Assembly (NCBI GenBank): GCA_963707435.1
Contig: CAVPPF010000007.1
Coordinates: 124,001 to 188,000, forward strand
Length of the DNA stretch: 64,000 nucleotides
Origin: UBA4744 sp963707435
GTDB lineage: Bacteria > Actinomycetota > Acidimicrobiia > Spongiisociales > UBA4744
Direction: 5' to 3'
Below, in pieces: positions 6,502-14,309 of this stretch. Every line of letters begins with the position of its first letter. The first letter of the stretch is position 1. A program made the position numbers and the translations under genes. The notes under the pieces are model-generated. The model was given only the letters and a program-made list of their open reading frames with translations, made no database searches and had not been told where the DNA came from.

Positions 6502-8313
6502 TCAGCGAACCGCCACTGCAGGAGAACGCCGGCTCCGACGCGGGCTCAAGACCCTGGGAAGGTCGACGCGGAAGGTTGCCCCGCCACCCGGCGTGTCGTG
6601 GATGGTCACGTCGCCATCCATAGCTTGAGCCAGCCCTCGGACGATATTCAGGCCGAGCCCGGTGCCTCCCTGGGAGCGAGTCGCGGACGGCTCGAGCTGG
6701 GTGAACTGGTCGAAGATCTTCGGCCTTTCCGCCGGAGGGATGCCGGGGCCATGGTCGACAACGTCGATGATCACGCGTTCCTCGAGCATCGAGACGGCGA
6801 CTTCGATCGGGCTGCCGGCGGCGTGCTTCATGGCGTTCTCGACCAGATTGATGACGATCCGGCGAACGTGGTCCGGGTCGGTCTTGATGAGTGCGTCCGG
6901 TTCGACCTGAACCGCGACGACCGATTCGGATCCGGCGACGACGGAAATCGTCTCCGGGAGGAAACGGCTCAGATCGATCTCTTCTGGATGGCGGGGCAGT
7001 GCCTGGCCTTCGATGCGGGACACGACGAGGAGATCCTCGATCAGGCGTCGCAGACGGTCTGCCTGGTTGCGCGCCGACTCGAGAAGCTCCTGGGCGGCGG
7101 GTTGTTCGGGTGCAAGCTCCGGACGGGCGATCGTGGCGAGCGCCCCGATAATCGATGTCAGCGGGGTACGCAGCTCGTGGCTGACGACGGAGACGAAGTC
7201 GGATTTCATCCTCGCCAGCTCCTCCATGCGCCTGGAGGTCTCTGCTGCCTCGTGGAATCGTTCGAGCTGAGCCAGGACGAGCGTTGCCGGTGCAGCCAGC
7301 GACGTCAACACCTCGAGGTCGTTCTGCGTGAATTCCCCATCGGTCTTGTCCGCCAGGACCATCACCCCCATGGTCCGGTGCTCGAGTTGCATGGGTACGA
7401 CCAGCGCCGAGTGCGCGCCCAATTCGCCGAGCAATCCGTGCCGGTCGGGCTCCTTGTCCAGGTCGGTGTAGAGCGCCGGGTTCCCGGACAGGAAGACTCG
7501 CTCGATATCGCCCTTCCGGTTCAACGACAGGCGATACCCGCCGACATCGAGGGCGTGTCCGGCGGTCCAGATCGGGCTGACGACCTCGAGAAATCGTTCG
7601 CGTTCGTTGTGGAGCAGCACCGCGCCTACCTCGGCGTTGAGGTAGCGTCCGATCCGGCCGACCAGTTCCGGCAACACGAGATCGAGGCTGTCTCCCGCCG
7701 CCATCGTCTTCGAGACCTCATAGAGACGGCCGAGATCCGCTTCGCGTTTGGCCAGCTGCTGTACCCGTTCGATGCCGATGAAGGTCTCACGACGAAACTC
7801 CTTCGTCAGCATGCTCGAGGCGACCGCAACGGCAATGAGGGTGACGAGGGGGATGAGCAGCCGTTCGATCTCGAGTGACTGACCGAAGTTGGAATCCGTG
7901 AGCACGAACGACGTGATCACAAACCCGGTGATGAAGGCATGGGCGATCGTTCCTGCCAGGGCTGCCGACAGCACGACAACGCCGAAGTACAGGGCGAAGA
8001 TCACGACGGAAAGCTGCGGGATCGCCCCAACGGTGGTCAGTTCGGCCAAGACGATCGCCAGCCACAGCCAGAGGAAGATGTCTCCCCGCCACTCCTTGAG
8101 AACCCGGTCCCACTTGATGAACGAAAGCGCGAGCAGACCGATGCCGGAGAGCAGCGAAGGAACCCACACGCGGGGGTCGCTCAGCAGGTTCAGGCGGTAC
8201 GCCGCGAAGACCACGGCGGCCAGCATCAACCAGGAGACCTGCAGTCCCAGTTTGGTTGCCCGGGCCCGAAAGGCGGCCAGGGGGGCTCTGTTCGTCTTTT
8301 TTCTGCCGGCCAT
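6502..8313 (-). CDS. Membrane sensor histidine kinase with GAF domain
   Basis: A 603-residue kinase. An N-terminal membrane region of about five or six segments (residues about 20-170) is followed by a coiled linker, a GAF-type sensory domain (about 200-350), the HisKA dimerisation helix with phospho-acceptor His379 in VSHELRTPLTS, and a HATPase domain with NLVENAMKHA, DHGPGIP and GGTGLGLNI boxes. The frame is open to 8463, but ATG 8313 is preferred because CATACT (8320-8325, minus strand) ends 6 bases before it. No response regulator is adjacent, so it is an orphan kinase; its partner could be the receiver protein at 41511, but nothing in the sequence proves it. Confidence 0.9.
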   Translation of the reverse strand: MAGRKKTNRAPLAAFRARATKLGLQVSWLMLAAVVFAAYRLNLLSDPRVWVPSLLSGIGLLALSFIKWDRVLKEWRGDIFLWLWLAIVLAELTTVGAIPQLSVVIFALYFGVVVLSAALAGTIAHAFITGFVITSFVLTDSNFGQSLEIERLLIPLVTLIAVAVASSMLTKEFRRETFIGIERVQQLAKREADLGRLYEVSKTMAAGDSLDLVLPELVGRIGRYLNAEVGAVLLHNERERFLEVVSPIWTAGHALDVGGYRLSLNRKGDIERVFLSGNPALYTDLDKEPDRHGLLGELGAHSALVVPMQLEHRTMGVMVLADKTDGEFTQNDLEVLTSLAAPATLVLAQLERFHEAAETSRRMEELARMKSDFVSVVSHELRTPLTSIIGALATIARPELAPEQPAAQELLESARNQADRLRRLIEDLLVVSRIEGQALPRHPEEIDLSRFLPETISVVAGSESVVAVQVEPDALIKTDPDHVRRIVINLVENAMKHAAGSPIEVAVSMLEERVIIDVVDHGPGIPPAERPKIFDQFTQLEPSATRSQGGTGLGLNIVRGLAQAMDGDVTIHDTPGGGATFRVDLPRVLSPRRSRRSPAVAVR

Positions 8314-8461
8314 CAGCTCAGTATGGTCCCGATTCCCCAGCGGGCGGCGGTAATCTCCTCCCAGTCCTGGAAGGTGTTTCGGTTCACGTGTATCGCAACA
8401 TGAGGCATTCTCGAGAGCGAAGAGGTCGACCGGAGCGCCCGGAGCGCCATGGTCGGGCGTC

Positions 8462-9196
8462 ATGCTGAAGTCCTACGCAGGGGGTGCGGTCTTCGGCGAA
8501 CGTTTCGGAGACGGCTCTCCCCAGGTGCTCGCGCTCCACGGATGGGGGAGAGATCGCCGGGACTACCGCCAAGTGCTCGACGGCCTCGATGCGGTCGCGA
8601 TCGACCTGCCGGGTTTCGGTGCTTCACCTGCGCCGGCGGAACCGGTGGGCGCGGCCGGCTATGCACGATTGGTGGCGCCCGTTCTCGACGAATTCGACGA
8701 GCCGGCCGTTCTCGTCGGTCACTCATTCGGAGGTCGCGTCGCTGTGCACCTCGCCGCGCTGCGACCGCACCAGGTCCGGGCGCTGGTCCTCGTCGGGGTG
8801 CCCTTGCTCAAACGGACCGGCGGCGGCTCGAGTGCACCGCCGGCTGCATACCGTGTGATTCGAGCGCTCCATCGCATCGGGTGGGTCGGCGATGAACGAA
8901 TGGAGCGCGCCCGAAGGCGTTACGGATCTGCCGACTATCGCTCCGCCGGCGGCGTCATGCGGGACGTCCTCGTCATCGCGGTCAATGAGACCTACGAGGC
9001 GCAGCTCGAGTACATTCACCAACCGGTCTACCTCATCTGGGGAGCAGACGACCTCGACGTTCCGGTCGAGATTGCGGGGCGGGCCATGAGTCATCTGAAG
9101 AACGCGAAGCTGACGGTGCTCGATGACGTCGGACACCACGTCTGCCTGGAAGCGCCGGAGGCCTTACGAGCGGCAATCCTGGAAGGAGCAGCGTGA
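8462..9196 (+). CDS. Alpha/beta-fold hydrolase
   Basis: A 244-residue alpha/beta hydrolase. The oxyanion-side HGWGRD motif, nucleophile serine in GHSFGG, acid residue in WGADDLDVP and catalytic His in VGHHVCLEAPE form the expected triad. It is the first gene of a three-gene unit with the Mur ligase (4-base overlap, ATG/GTG at 9193) and ddl. The role is probably in cell-envelope precursor metabolism or hydrolysis by association; esterase, amidase or peptidase activity cannot be distinguished from the sequence. Confidence 0.85.
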   Translation: MLKSYAGGAVFGERFGDGSPQVLALHGWGRDRRDYRQVLDGLDAVAIDLPGFGASPAPAEPVGAAGYARLVAPVLDEFDEPAVLVGHSFGGRVAVHLAALRPHQVRALVLVGVPLLKRTGGGSSAPPAAYRVIRALHRIGWVGDERMERARRRYGSADYRSAGGVMRDVLVIAVNETYEAQLEYIHQPVYLIWGADDLDVPVEIAGRAMSHLKNAKLTVLDDVGHHVCLEAPEALRAAILEGAA

Positions 9197-10699
9197 CCGC
9201 GGTGGTCTGGGCAGCAGCGGCCGGTGCCTACGGACTGGCTGCGCTCCGGTGGCTGCGCGTGGCCCAGCGCGAGCACTACCTCCCGGGGACGGTCTCCCGG
9301 TTCGGGTGGCGATGGTGGGTCTCCCGGCCGACCAGTCGAGTGGTCGCCGTCGCGGGCCTCGTGGCGTTCGGTTTTGCGCTTGTGGACCAGCGCGCCGGCC
9401 TGGTGACGGCACTCATGGTTGCCACCGGTCCGCCCGGTCTCACGGTGAGAGGACGAACAGCCCCGCTCCGCTGGACGGCCCGCTTGCGCCGGCTGGCCGG
9501 AACGCTGGGCGTCGTGACCCTCATGCTGGTTGCTGCCGGGTACCTCCTCGGCGAAGCGGCCGCGGCGCTCCTGCTGGCTGCGGCGGCCATGCCCGTCATG
9601 GTCGATCTGGCCCTGACCATCATCTCGCCCATTGAACGACGTTTGTCGTCCCGGTTCGTCGAAGCGGCAACCCGGACGCTCGCCCAGATTGCTCCGACGG
9701 TTGTGGCGATCACCGGCTCGTTCGGCAAAACCACGACCAAGGCATATCTGTTGAGACTGCTGCCGCGACAGCCGTGCCACCGTTGCCAGTCCGGCCAGTT
9801 TCAACAACCGCATGGGTCTGGCCCGTGCCGTCAACGAACACCTGGCAGTCGGAACCGAGGTGTTCATTGCGGAAATGGGAACGTACGGGAAAGGCGAGAT
9901 CGCCAACCTGTGCTCGTGGATCGAACCTACCGTCGGTGTCATCACCGCCATCGGTCCGGTGCACCTCGAGCGCTTCGGTTCACTGGACAGGATCGTCGAG
10001 AGCAAGTCTGAGATTCTCGAACGTGCCCGGACGGCCGTGCTCAACGTCGACGACGAGCGCCTCGCCGCTCTTGCCGATCGGTTCGATCGTGACGTCATCC
10101 GGTGCTCGACCCGGGACGCCACGGCAGATGTCTTCATCGATGCCGGCGGCGACCGGGGTGTCTATGTGCGCGGGACACGGGTAGCGACCCTTGAAGATGC
10201 CGCAGTCTTTCCCGGGAACCTGGCCTGTGCCCTGGGGGCAGCTCTGGCACTGGGGATGCCGATGGCGGGCGTCGAGAGGGCCATCGGCGATCTGCCGGGG
10301 GCCGAACACCGTCAAACGGTTTCTGTTTCCGACCTCGGGTTCACGATCATCGACGACACGTACAATTCGAATCCGGCCGGAGCGCGTTCGGCTCTGGCCG
10401 CCCTGGAGCGGGTGGCTGCGGACGGCAGGCGCGTGCTGGTGACGCCGGGAATGGTCGAGCTGGGACCACGCCAATACGATGAGAACGTGGCCCTTGCGGC
10501 ACTGGCCGCCGGCCGGGCTACGGACCTCGTCATCGTCGGGAGAACAAACCGCATGGCCCTGCAGGAAGGAGCGGACGGCGGCGGAGTGTCCGTTATCGTG
10601 GTCGACTCGCGAGAAGAAGCGGTCGACTGGGTCAGGGCACATCTCGCGGACGGTGACGTTGTTCTCTACGAGAACGATCTCCCGGATCACTATCCGTAA
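9193..10699 (+). pseudogene. Membrane-anchored Mur ligase-family protein, frameshifted
   Basis: Two frames together encode one Mur ligase-family protein of about 500 residues. The first frame carries about four N-terminal membrane segments and the ATP-binding loop ITGSFGKTTTKAYLLRLL. The second resumes with ATVASPASFNNRMGLARAVNEHL and runs through the central and C-terminal ligase domains (MGTYGKGEIA, DDTYNSNPAGARSALAAL, the C-terminal YENDLPDHYP). The switch from frame 1 to frame 2 lies between about 9762 and 9773 and equals one extra base. Apart from this, both halves are well conserved, so a sequencing or assembly error is as likely as a true pseudogene. It is a MurF-like subfamily with a membrane domain, adjacent to ddl, so D-Ala-D-Ala-dependent peptidoglycan precursor synthesis is the likely pathway. 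Confidence 0.8.
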
Positions 10700-10714
10700 T
10701 ACGAGGAGAAGTAC

Positions 10715-11809
10715 ATGAGCAAGCCGGCCGTGGTGTTCGGGGGGCCCTCACCAGAGCACGACATCAGCATCCTGACGGGCTTGCAGGCCGCGCGAACGCT
10801 GGCAGATGCAGGTGTGGATCTTCACGCGCTCTACTGGGCGAAAACGGGCCGCTGGCACACGGTCGACCCCTATCTCGAAGCGGCCGCCTTCGCCGACGGC
10901 CTTCCCGCCCGGGCCCGGGAATTGCGGTTCGTGGCCGAACCAGGTGCAGGGTTTCTCCTCAAGAAGAAGGCCCTCGATATCTCGGTGGTAGTCAATTGCT
11001 GTCACGGTGCGCCCGGTGAAGACGGATCACTGCAGGCAGCTCTTGACCTCGCCGGTCTCCGCTATACGGGCCCGGACGCGGCCGGATCGAACCTCGGCAT
11101 GGACAAGCTGGCCTTCGGCGCCGTGATGTCCGCGGCAGGGCTCAACTCGGTTCCCAGGCGTCTCGTCACGGAAGACGACTCGATGTGGACCGGGATGCAG
11201 CCTCCCTTCATCGTCAAGCCCCGCTTCGGCGGGTCTTCGATCGGCATCGAGGTTGTATCGGATCGGGCCACGGTTCTCGATCTGCTCAAGACGTCGCCGC
11301 ACATGCGGCGGGGTGCCGTGGTCGAGCCTTTCCTGGAAGGGTGCCGGGACTACCTGATCGCGGTGAGGACCTATCCCGAACTGGAGCTCTCTGCGATCGA
11401 AGCCCCGGTTCGGGATGCGGGAGCTGCTCATATCTACAGCTACAACCAGAAGTACCTGGCCGGCGGAGGGCTCGAAGGATCGGCCCGCGAGTTGCCGGCT
11501 GCGCTCCCCGCCGACCTGGAGCAATCGATCCGCCGGTCGGCTGCAACGGCAGCAGGCCTCGTCGGGGTTCGATCGGTTGCCCGGGTCGACTTTCTGGTTC
11601 GCGACGATGAGGTGTGGATCAACGAGATCAACACGATCCCGGGCAGCCTGGCCGCCTACTTGTGGATCGATCCGCCCGTTTCGCGCCGTCAGCTGCTCCT
11701 CGATATGATCGCCGAAGCCGAGGGAAGTGCGCCGAGAGCCTTCTCGACGAGTGGTGCAGATGGAACGGCGCTCCGGAACGCGGCGTCCATCGCTGCGAAA
11801 CTGGGGTGA
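10715..11809 (+). CDS. ddl: D-alanine--D-alanine ligase
   Basis: An ATP-grasp ligase of 364 residues that makes D-Ala-D-Ala for peptidoglycan. The N-terminal VVFGGPSPEHDISILTG, the glycine-rich PRFGGSSIGIEVV loop, ARVDFLVRDDEVWINEINTIPGSLAAYLW and the Mg-binding acidic residues match the family. GAGGAGA precedes the ATG at 10715, and the gene lies 15 bases after the Mur ligase stop. D-Ala-D-Lac specificity cannot be excluded from sequence but is not indicated by neighbours such as a VanX gene. Confidence 0.93.
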   Translation: MSKPAVVFGGPSPEHDISILTGLQAARTLADAGVDLHALYWAKTGRWHTVDPYLEAAAFADGLPARARELRFVAEPGAGFLLKKKALDISVVVNCCHGAPGEDGSLQAALDLAGLRYTGPDAAGSNLGMDKLAFGAVMSAAGLNSVPRRLVTEDDSMWTGMQPPFIVKPRFGGSSIGIEVVSDRATVLDLLKTSPHMRRGAVVEPFLEGCRDYLIAVRTYPELELSAIEAPVRDAGAAHIYSYNQKYLAGGGLEGSARELPAALPADLEQSIRRSAATAAGLVGVRSVARVDFLVRDDEVWINEINTIPGSLAAYLWIDPPVSRRQLLLDMIAEAEGSAPRAFSTSGADGTALRNAASIAAKLG

Positions 11810-11859
11810 TTCCGATCTGGTGGAACCCGGCTCCGCGAGAAGTTTGACCTGGGTGTTGC

Positions 11860-12093
11860 CTAAAGGTGGACGATGGGGCAGGTGAGCGTGCGGGTGATGC
11901 CCTCTATCGATTGAATGCGGGCCACCACGAGCTTGCCAAGCTGATCGACGTTTTCGGCTGAAGCCTTCACGATGACGTCGTAGGGACCGGTCACATCATC
12001 GGCCGATTCGACACCGGGTATCTTCCGGGCTTCGTCGGCCACCTGAGCCGCCTTGCCCACTTCCGTTTGAATCAGCACGTACGCCTGAACCAC
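11860..12093 (-). CDS. Stand-alone Lrp/AsnC ligand-binding (RAM) domain protein
   Basis: A 77-residue protein corresponding to only the C-terminal RAM domain of Lrp/AsnC regulators (AYVLIQTEVGKAAQVADEARKIPGVESADDVTGPYDVIVKA, then VVARIQSIEGITRTLTCPIVHL). It has no DNA-binding helix-turn-helix, so it probably acts as an amino-acid-sensing or oligomerising partner. AGGAGGT precedes the ATG. A TATAGT hexamer on the minus strand (12122-12127) is a likely -10. Such single-domain proteins are common in actinobacteria. Confidence 0.85.
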   Translation of the reverse strand: MVQAYVLIQTEVGKAAQVADEARKIPGVESADDVTGPYDVIVKASAENVDQLGKLVVARIQSIEGITRTLTCPIVHL

Positions 12094-12153
12094 GTGACCT
12101 CCTGTATGTGTCGTGTGTGCGACTATACCCGAGGAAGAGACCGGGAAGGCCTC

Positions 12154-12366
12154 CTATCGGCCATCCATTCCGAAACGAAGGTCGCTGGCATAGAGGCGGC
12201 CGTCGACTTCATCGGCAGCGAAGACGACCCGCTGTCCCTGGCGGAGGGTGCGGAACAGGCTTCCTTCCAGAGATCCGGGCCGGAGATACACCTCGCTCCG
12301 GTCGTCATCTCGAACGATGATGCCAACCCCGGTGGCGGGGTCGTAGGTCTTGATCACACCCTGCAT
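12154..12366 (-). CDS. Cold-shock-like OB-fold small protein
   Basis: A 70-residue protein starting QGVIKTYDPATGVGIIVRDDDRSEVYLRPGSLEGSLFRTLRQGQRVVF, with the strand pattern of cold-shock (S1-like) nucleic-acid-binding domains. However, the RNP motifs are diverged: GIIVRDD replaces the usual GFGFI. The frame runs to 12570, but the ATG at 12366 is consistent with family length. It lies next to rpmB on the same strand (26 bases after its stop) and may share its transcript. Function as an RNA chaperone is inference. Confidence 0.65.
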   Translation of the reverse strand: MQGVIKTYDPATGVGIIVRDDDRSEVYLRPGSLEGSLFRTLRQGQRVVFAADEVDGRLYASDLRFGMDGR

Positions 12367-12392
12367 AGATGAGGAGTGTAGCGACTGTCTCG

Positions 12393-12581
12393 CTAGGCCT
12401 TCTGGACCTTGCCGGCTTTGAGACAGGATGTGCATACGCGGGCCCGCCGGGTGTTCGTGCCGTCCTTGACACGAACGCGCTGAATGTTGGGGAGCCAGCG
12501 CCGGCTGGAGCGTTTGTGGGAGAAGCTGACTTGCTTCCCGTACCACGGCTCTTTTCCACAGATTTCGCAACGGTAAGACAT
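12393..12581 (-). CDS. rpmB: 50S ribosomal protein L28
   Basis: A 62-residue L28 of the zinc-binding type: CEICGK at the N-terminus and CTSCLKAGKV at the C-terminus give a four-cysteine site. The VSFSHKRSSRRWLPNIQRV core is diagnostic. GGAGGG lies upstream of the ATG at 12581. It is divergent from the DAK2-like gene, the same arrangement as in many actinobacteria. The much longer minus-strand frame that contains it (to 14276) is only the antisense shadow of that gene. Confidence 0.95.
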   Translation of the reverse strand: MSYRCEICGKEPWYGKQVSFSHKRSSRRWLPNIQRVRVKDGTNTRRARVCTSCLKAGKVQKA

Positions 12582-12625
12582 GAGAAAGACGACCCTCCTG
12601 AGGTCGGAGCGGCAGGATAGCAGCC

Positions 12626-12653
12626 TTGGTGTGGAGCGCGGAATTCGTATACT
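12626..12653 (+). promoter_or_regulatory. Promoter of the DAK2-recG-rsmD-coaD unit
   Basis: TTGGTG (12626-12631) and TATACT (12648-12653) are 16 bases apart. Transcription would start about 17 bases before the GTG at 12678. Confidence 0.5.
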
Positions 12654-12677
12654 CGCCTCGTTCGTCAAAGGAATCAC

Positions 12678-14309
12678 GTGGCTCTCAACGCCGATCGTCT
12701 CAAGCGAGTCATCAGCCGCTACTCGGAGCAGCTCGCCCATCACCGCGAAGCGCTCAACCGTCTCAACGTGTATCCAGTCCCCGACGGTGACACCGGGACG
12801 AACATGAGCCTCACCGTCCAGTCGGTGGTCGAGGAGGTCCGCGGCACCCGGGGGATGGACGAAGTCGCAGGCGCCATTGCCCATGGTTCGCTGATGGGCG
12901 CACGCGGTAACAGCGGAGTCATTCTCTCGCAGATCCTGCGGGGCCTGTCCGACACGTTTCGCGGCTACGAAGAAGTGGGCACCACCGCCCTCGTGCAAGC
13001 TCTCGCCCGGGCTTCCGAAGCGGCGTACGAGGCCGTGCTCCGCCCCGTTGAAGGAACCATTCTGACCGTTCTCCGGGCTGCCGCCGACGCAGCGGCCGAG
13101 ACGGGAACCAATGCCGGGGAAGATCTCGGCACCTTGCTCACCAGGGTCTACCGTCGCGCCGAGAGCGAACTTGAGAACACCCCTGAGCTCCTGCCCGTCC
13201 TCAAGCAGGCCGGAGTCGTTGATGCGGGAGCAGCCGGTTTTCTCCTGCTCATCGTTGCCTTTCTCGAGGAAGTGACCGGCCTCGACGTCGTGGTTCCGGA
13301 ACGGATCTTCGCGGCTGCAGTCCAGGCGGTCGGGGCGCCCGCCGCAGACGGCACGAAGTCGATTGCCGATCTGCGCTACGAGGTGATGTTCCTGCTCGAC
13401 GCTCCCGAGGAGAAGATCGACCGGTTTCGGGAACAGTGGCTCGAACTCGGCGACTCGATCGTCATCGTCGGTGGTGACGGCACTTACAACTGCCACATCC
13501 ATACCGATCTTCCCGGCCCCGCCATCGAAGCAGGCATCAGCGCGGGCCGGCCGCATCGCCTGGCGATCACCGACCTGCTCGATCAAGCAGCCGCCGAGGC
13601 TTTCCATGCCGGGGAGAACCCGGAGGAGACCCGATCGGAGTTTCTCGACGCCCCGGTAGCCGTTGTTGCGGTTGTGGCGGGGAGCGGTCTCATCGAGATG
13701 TTCCGGGGGCTCGGGGCCCAGCAGATCGTCACCGGTGGCCAAACGATGAATCCGTCTACCCAGGATCTCCTGAGCGCCGTGCAGCGGGTGACCGCCGACA
13801 CGGTCATCGTCCTTCCCAACAACAAGAACATCGTGCCGGTTGCTCGTCAGGTCGATGGATTGACCGACAAGACGGTTCTCGTCGTCCCCACCGTCACGAT
13901 CCCCCAGGGCCTGGCGGCCATGGTTGCCTACTTCCCGGCCACCGCGGACGGCGAGCAGGTGCGTCGATCGATGCAGGCATCCGCCGACCGGGTGCGGACG
14001 GGCGAGTTGACCCGGGCCGTGCGCGCTTCTTCTACTGCGGTGGGCGAGGTTGCCGAAGGCGACTGGTTGGGGCTCGCCGACGGAGAACTGTGCCTCATCC
14101 GCGACGACGAAACCGGCGCGCTCAATCAGCTGCTGGAAACCCTTGTGGGGGAAGATGCCGAATTGGTGACCGTCATCACCGGCTCGGGAGCGAAACCCGA
14201 CGTAGCGGCGGCGGTTGGGGATTGGCTCTCCGTCCACCGACCGGGCGTGGAGACCGAAGTGATGAAAGGCGATCAACCGTTGTACCCCTATCTTGTTTCG
14301 GTCGAGTGA
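12678..14309 (+). CDS. fakA: DAK2/DegV-linked fatty acid kinase-like protein
   Basis: A 543-residue protein of the YloV/FakA family. The N-terminal DhaL/DAK2 nucleotide-binding domain shows NVYPVPDGDTGTNMSLT and GSLMGARGNSGVILSQILRG. A linker and a FakA-type C-terminal region (PNNKNIVPVARQ, VPTVTIPQGLAAMVAY) follow. In Firmicutes FakA phosphorylates fatty acids bound to a FakB (DegV) partner; no FakB gene is seen in this window. It starts with GTG and its stop overlaps recG (GTGA), the standard DAK2-recG pairing. Confidence 0.88.
   Translation: MALNADRLKRVISRYSEQLAHHREALNRLNVYPVPDGDTGTNMSLTVQSVVEEVRGTRGMDEVAGAIAHGSLMGARGNSGVILSQILRGLSDTFRGYEEVGTTALVQALARASEAAYEAVLRPVEGTILTVLRAAADAAAETGTNAGEDLGTLLTRVYRRAESELENTPELLPVLKQAGVVDAGAAGFLLLIVAFLEEVTGLDVVVPERIFAAAVQAVGAPAADGTKSIADLRYEVMFLLDAPEEKIDRFREQWLELGDSIVIVGGDGTYNCHIHTDLPGPAIEAGISAGRPHRLAITDLLDQAAAEAFHAGENPEETRSEFLDAPVAVVAVVAGSGLIEMFRGLGAQQIVTGGQTMNPSTQDLLSAVQRVTADTVIVLPNNKNIVPVARQVDGLTDKTVLVVPTVTIPQGLAAMVAYFPATADGEQVRRSMQASADRVRTGELTRAVRASSTAVGEVAEGDWLGLADGELCLIRDDETGALNQLLETLVGEDAELVTVITGSGAKPDVAAAVGDWLSVHRPGVETEVMKGDQPLYPYLVSVE

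Noticed and set aside
6355..7878. 507-codon plus-strand frame
   Set aside because: It is antisense to the histidine kinase, whose domains are complete on the minus strand.
12600..14276. Upstream part of a 627-codon minus-strand frame ending in rpmB
   Set aside because: Only its last 62 codons are L28; the rest is antisense to the intact DAK2-like gene.
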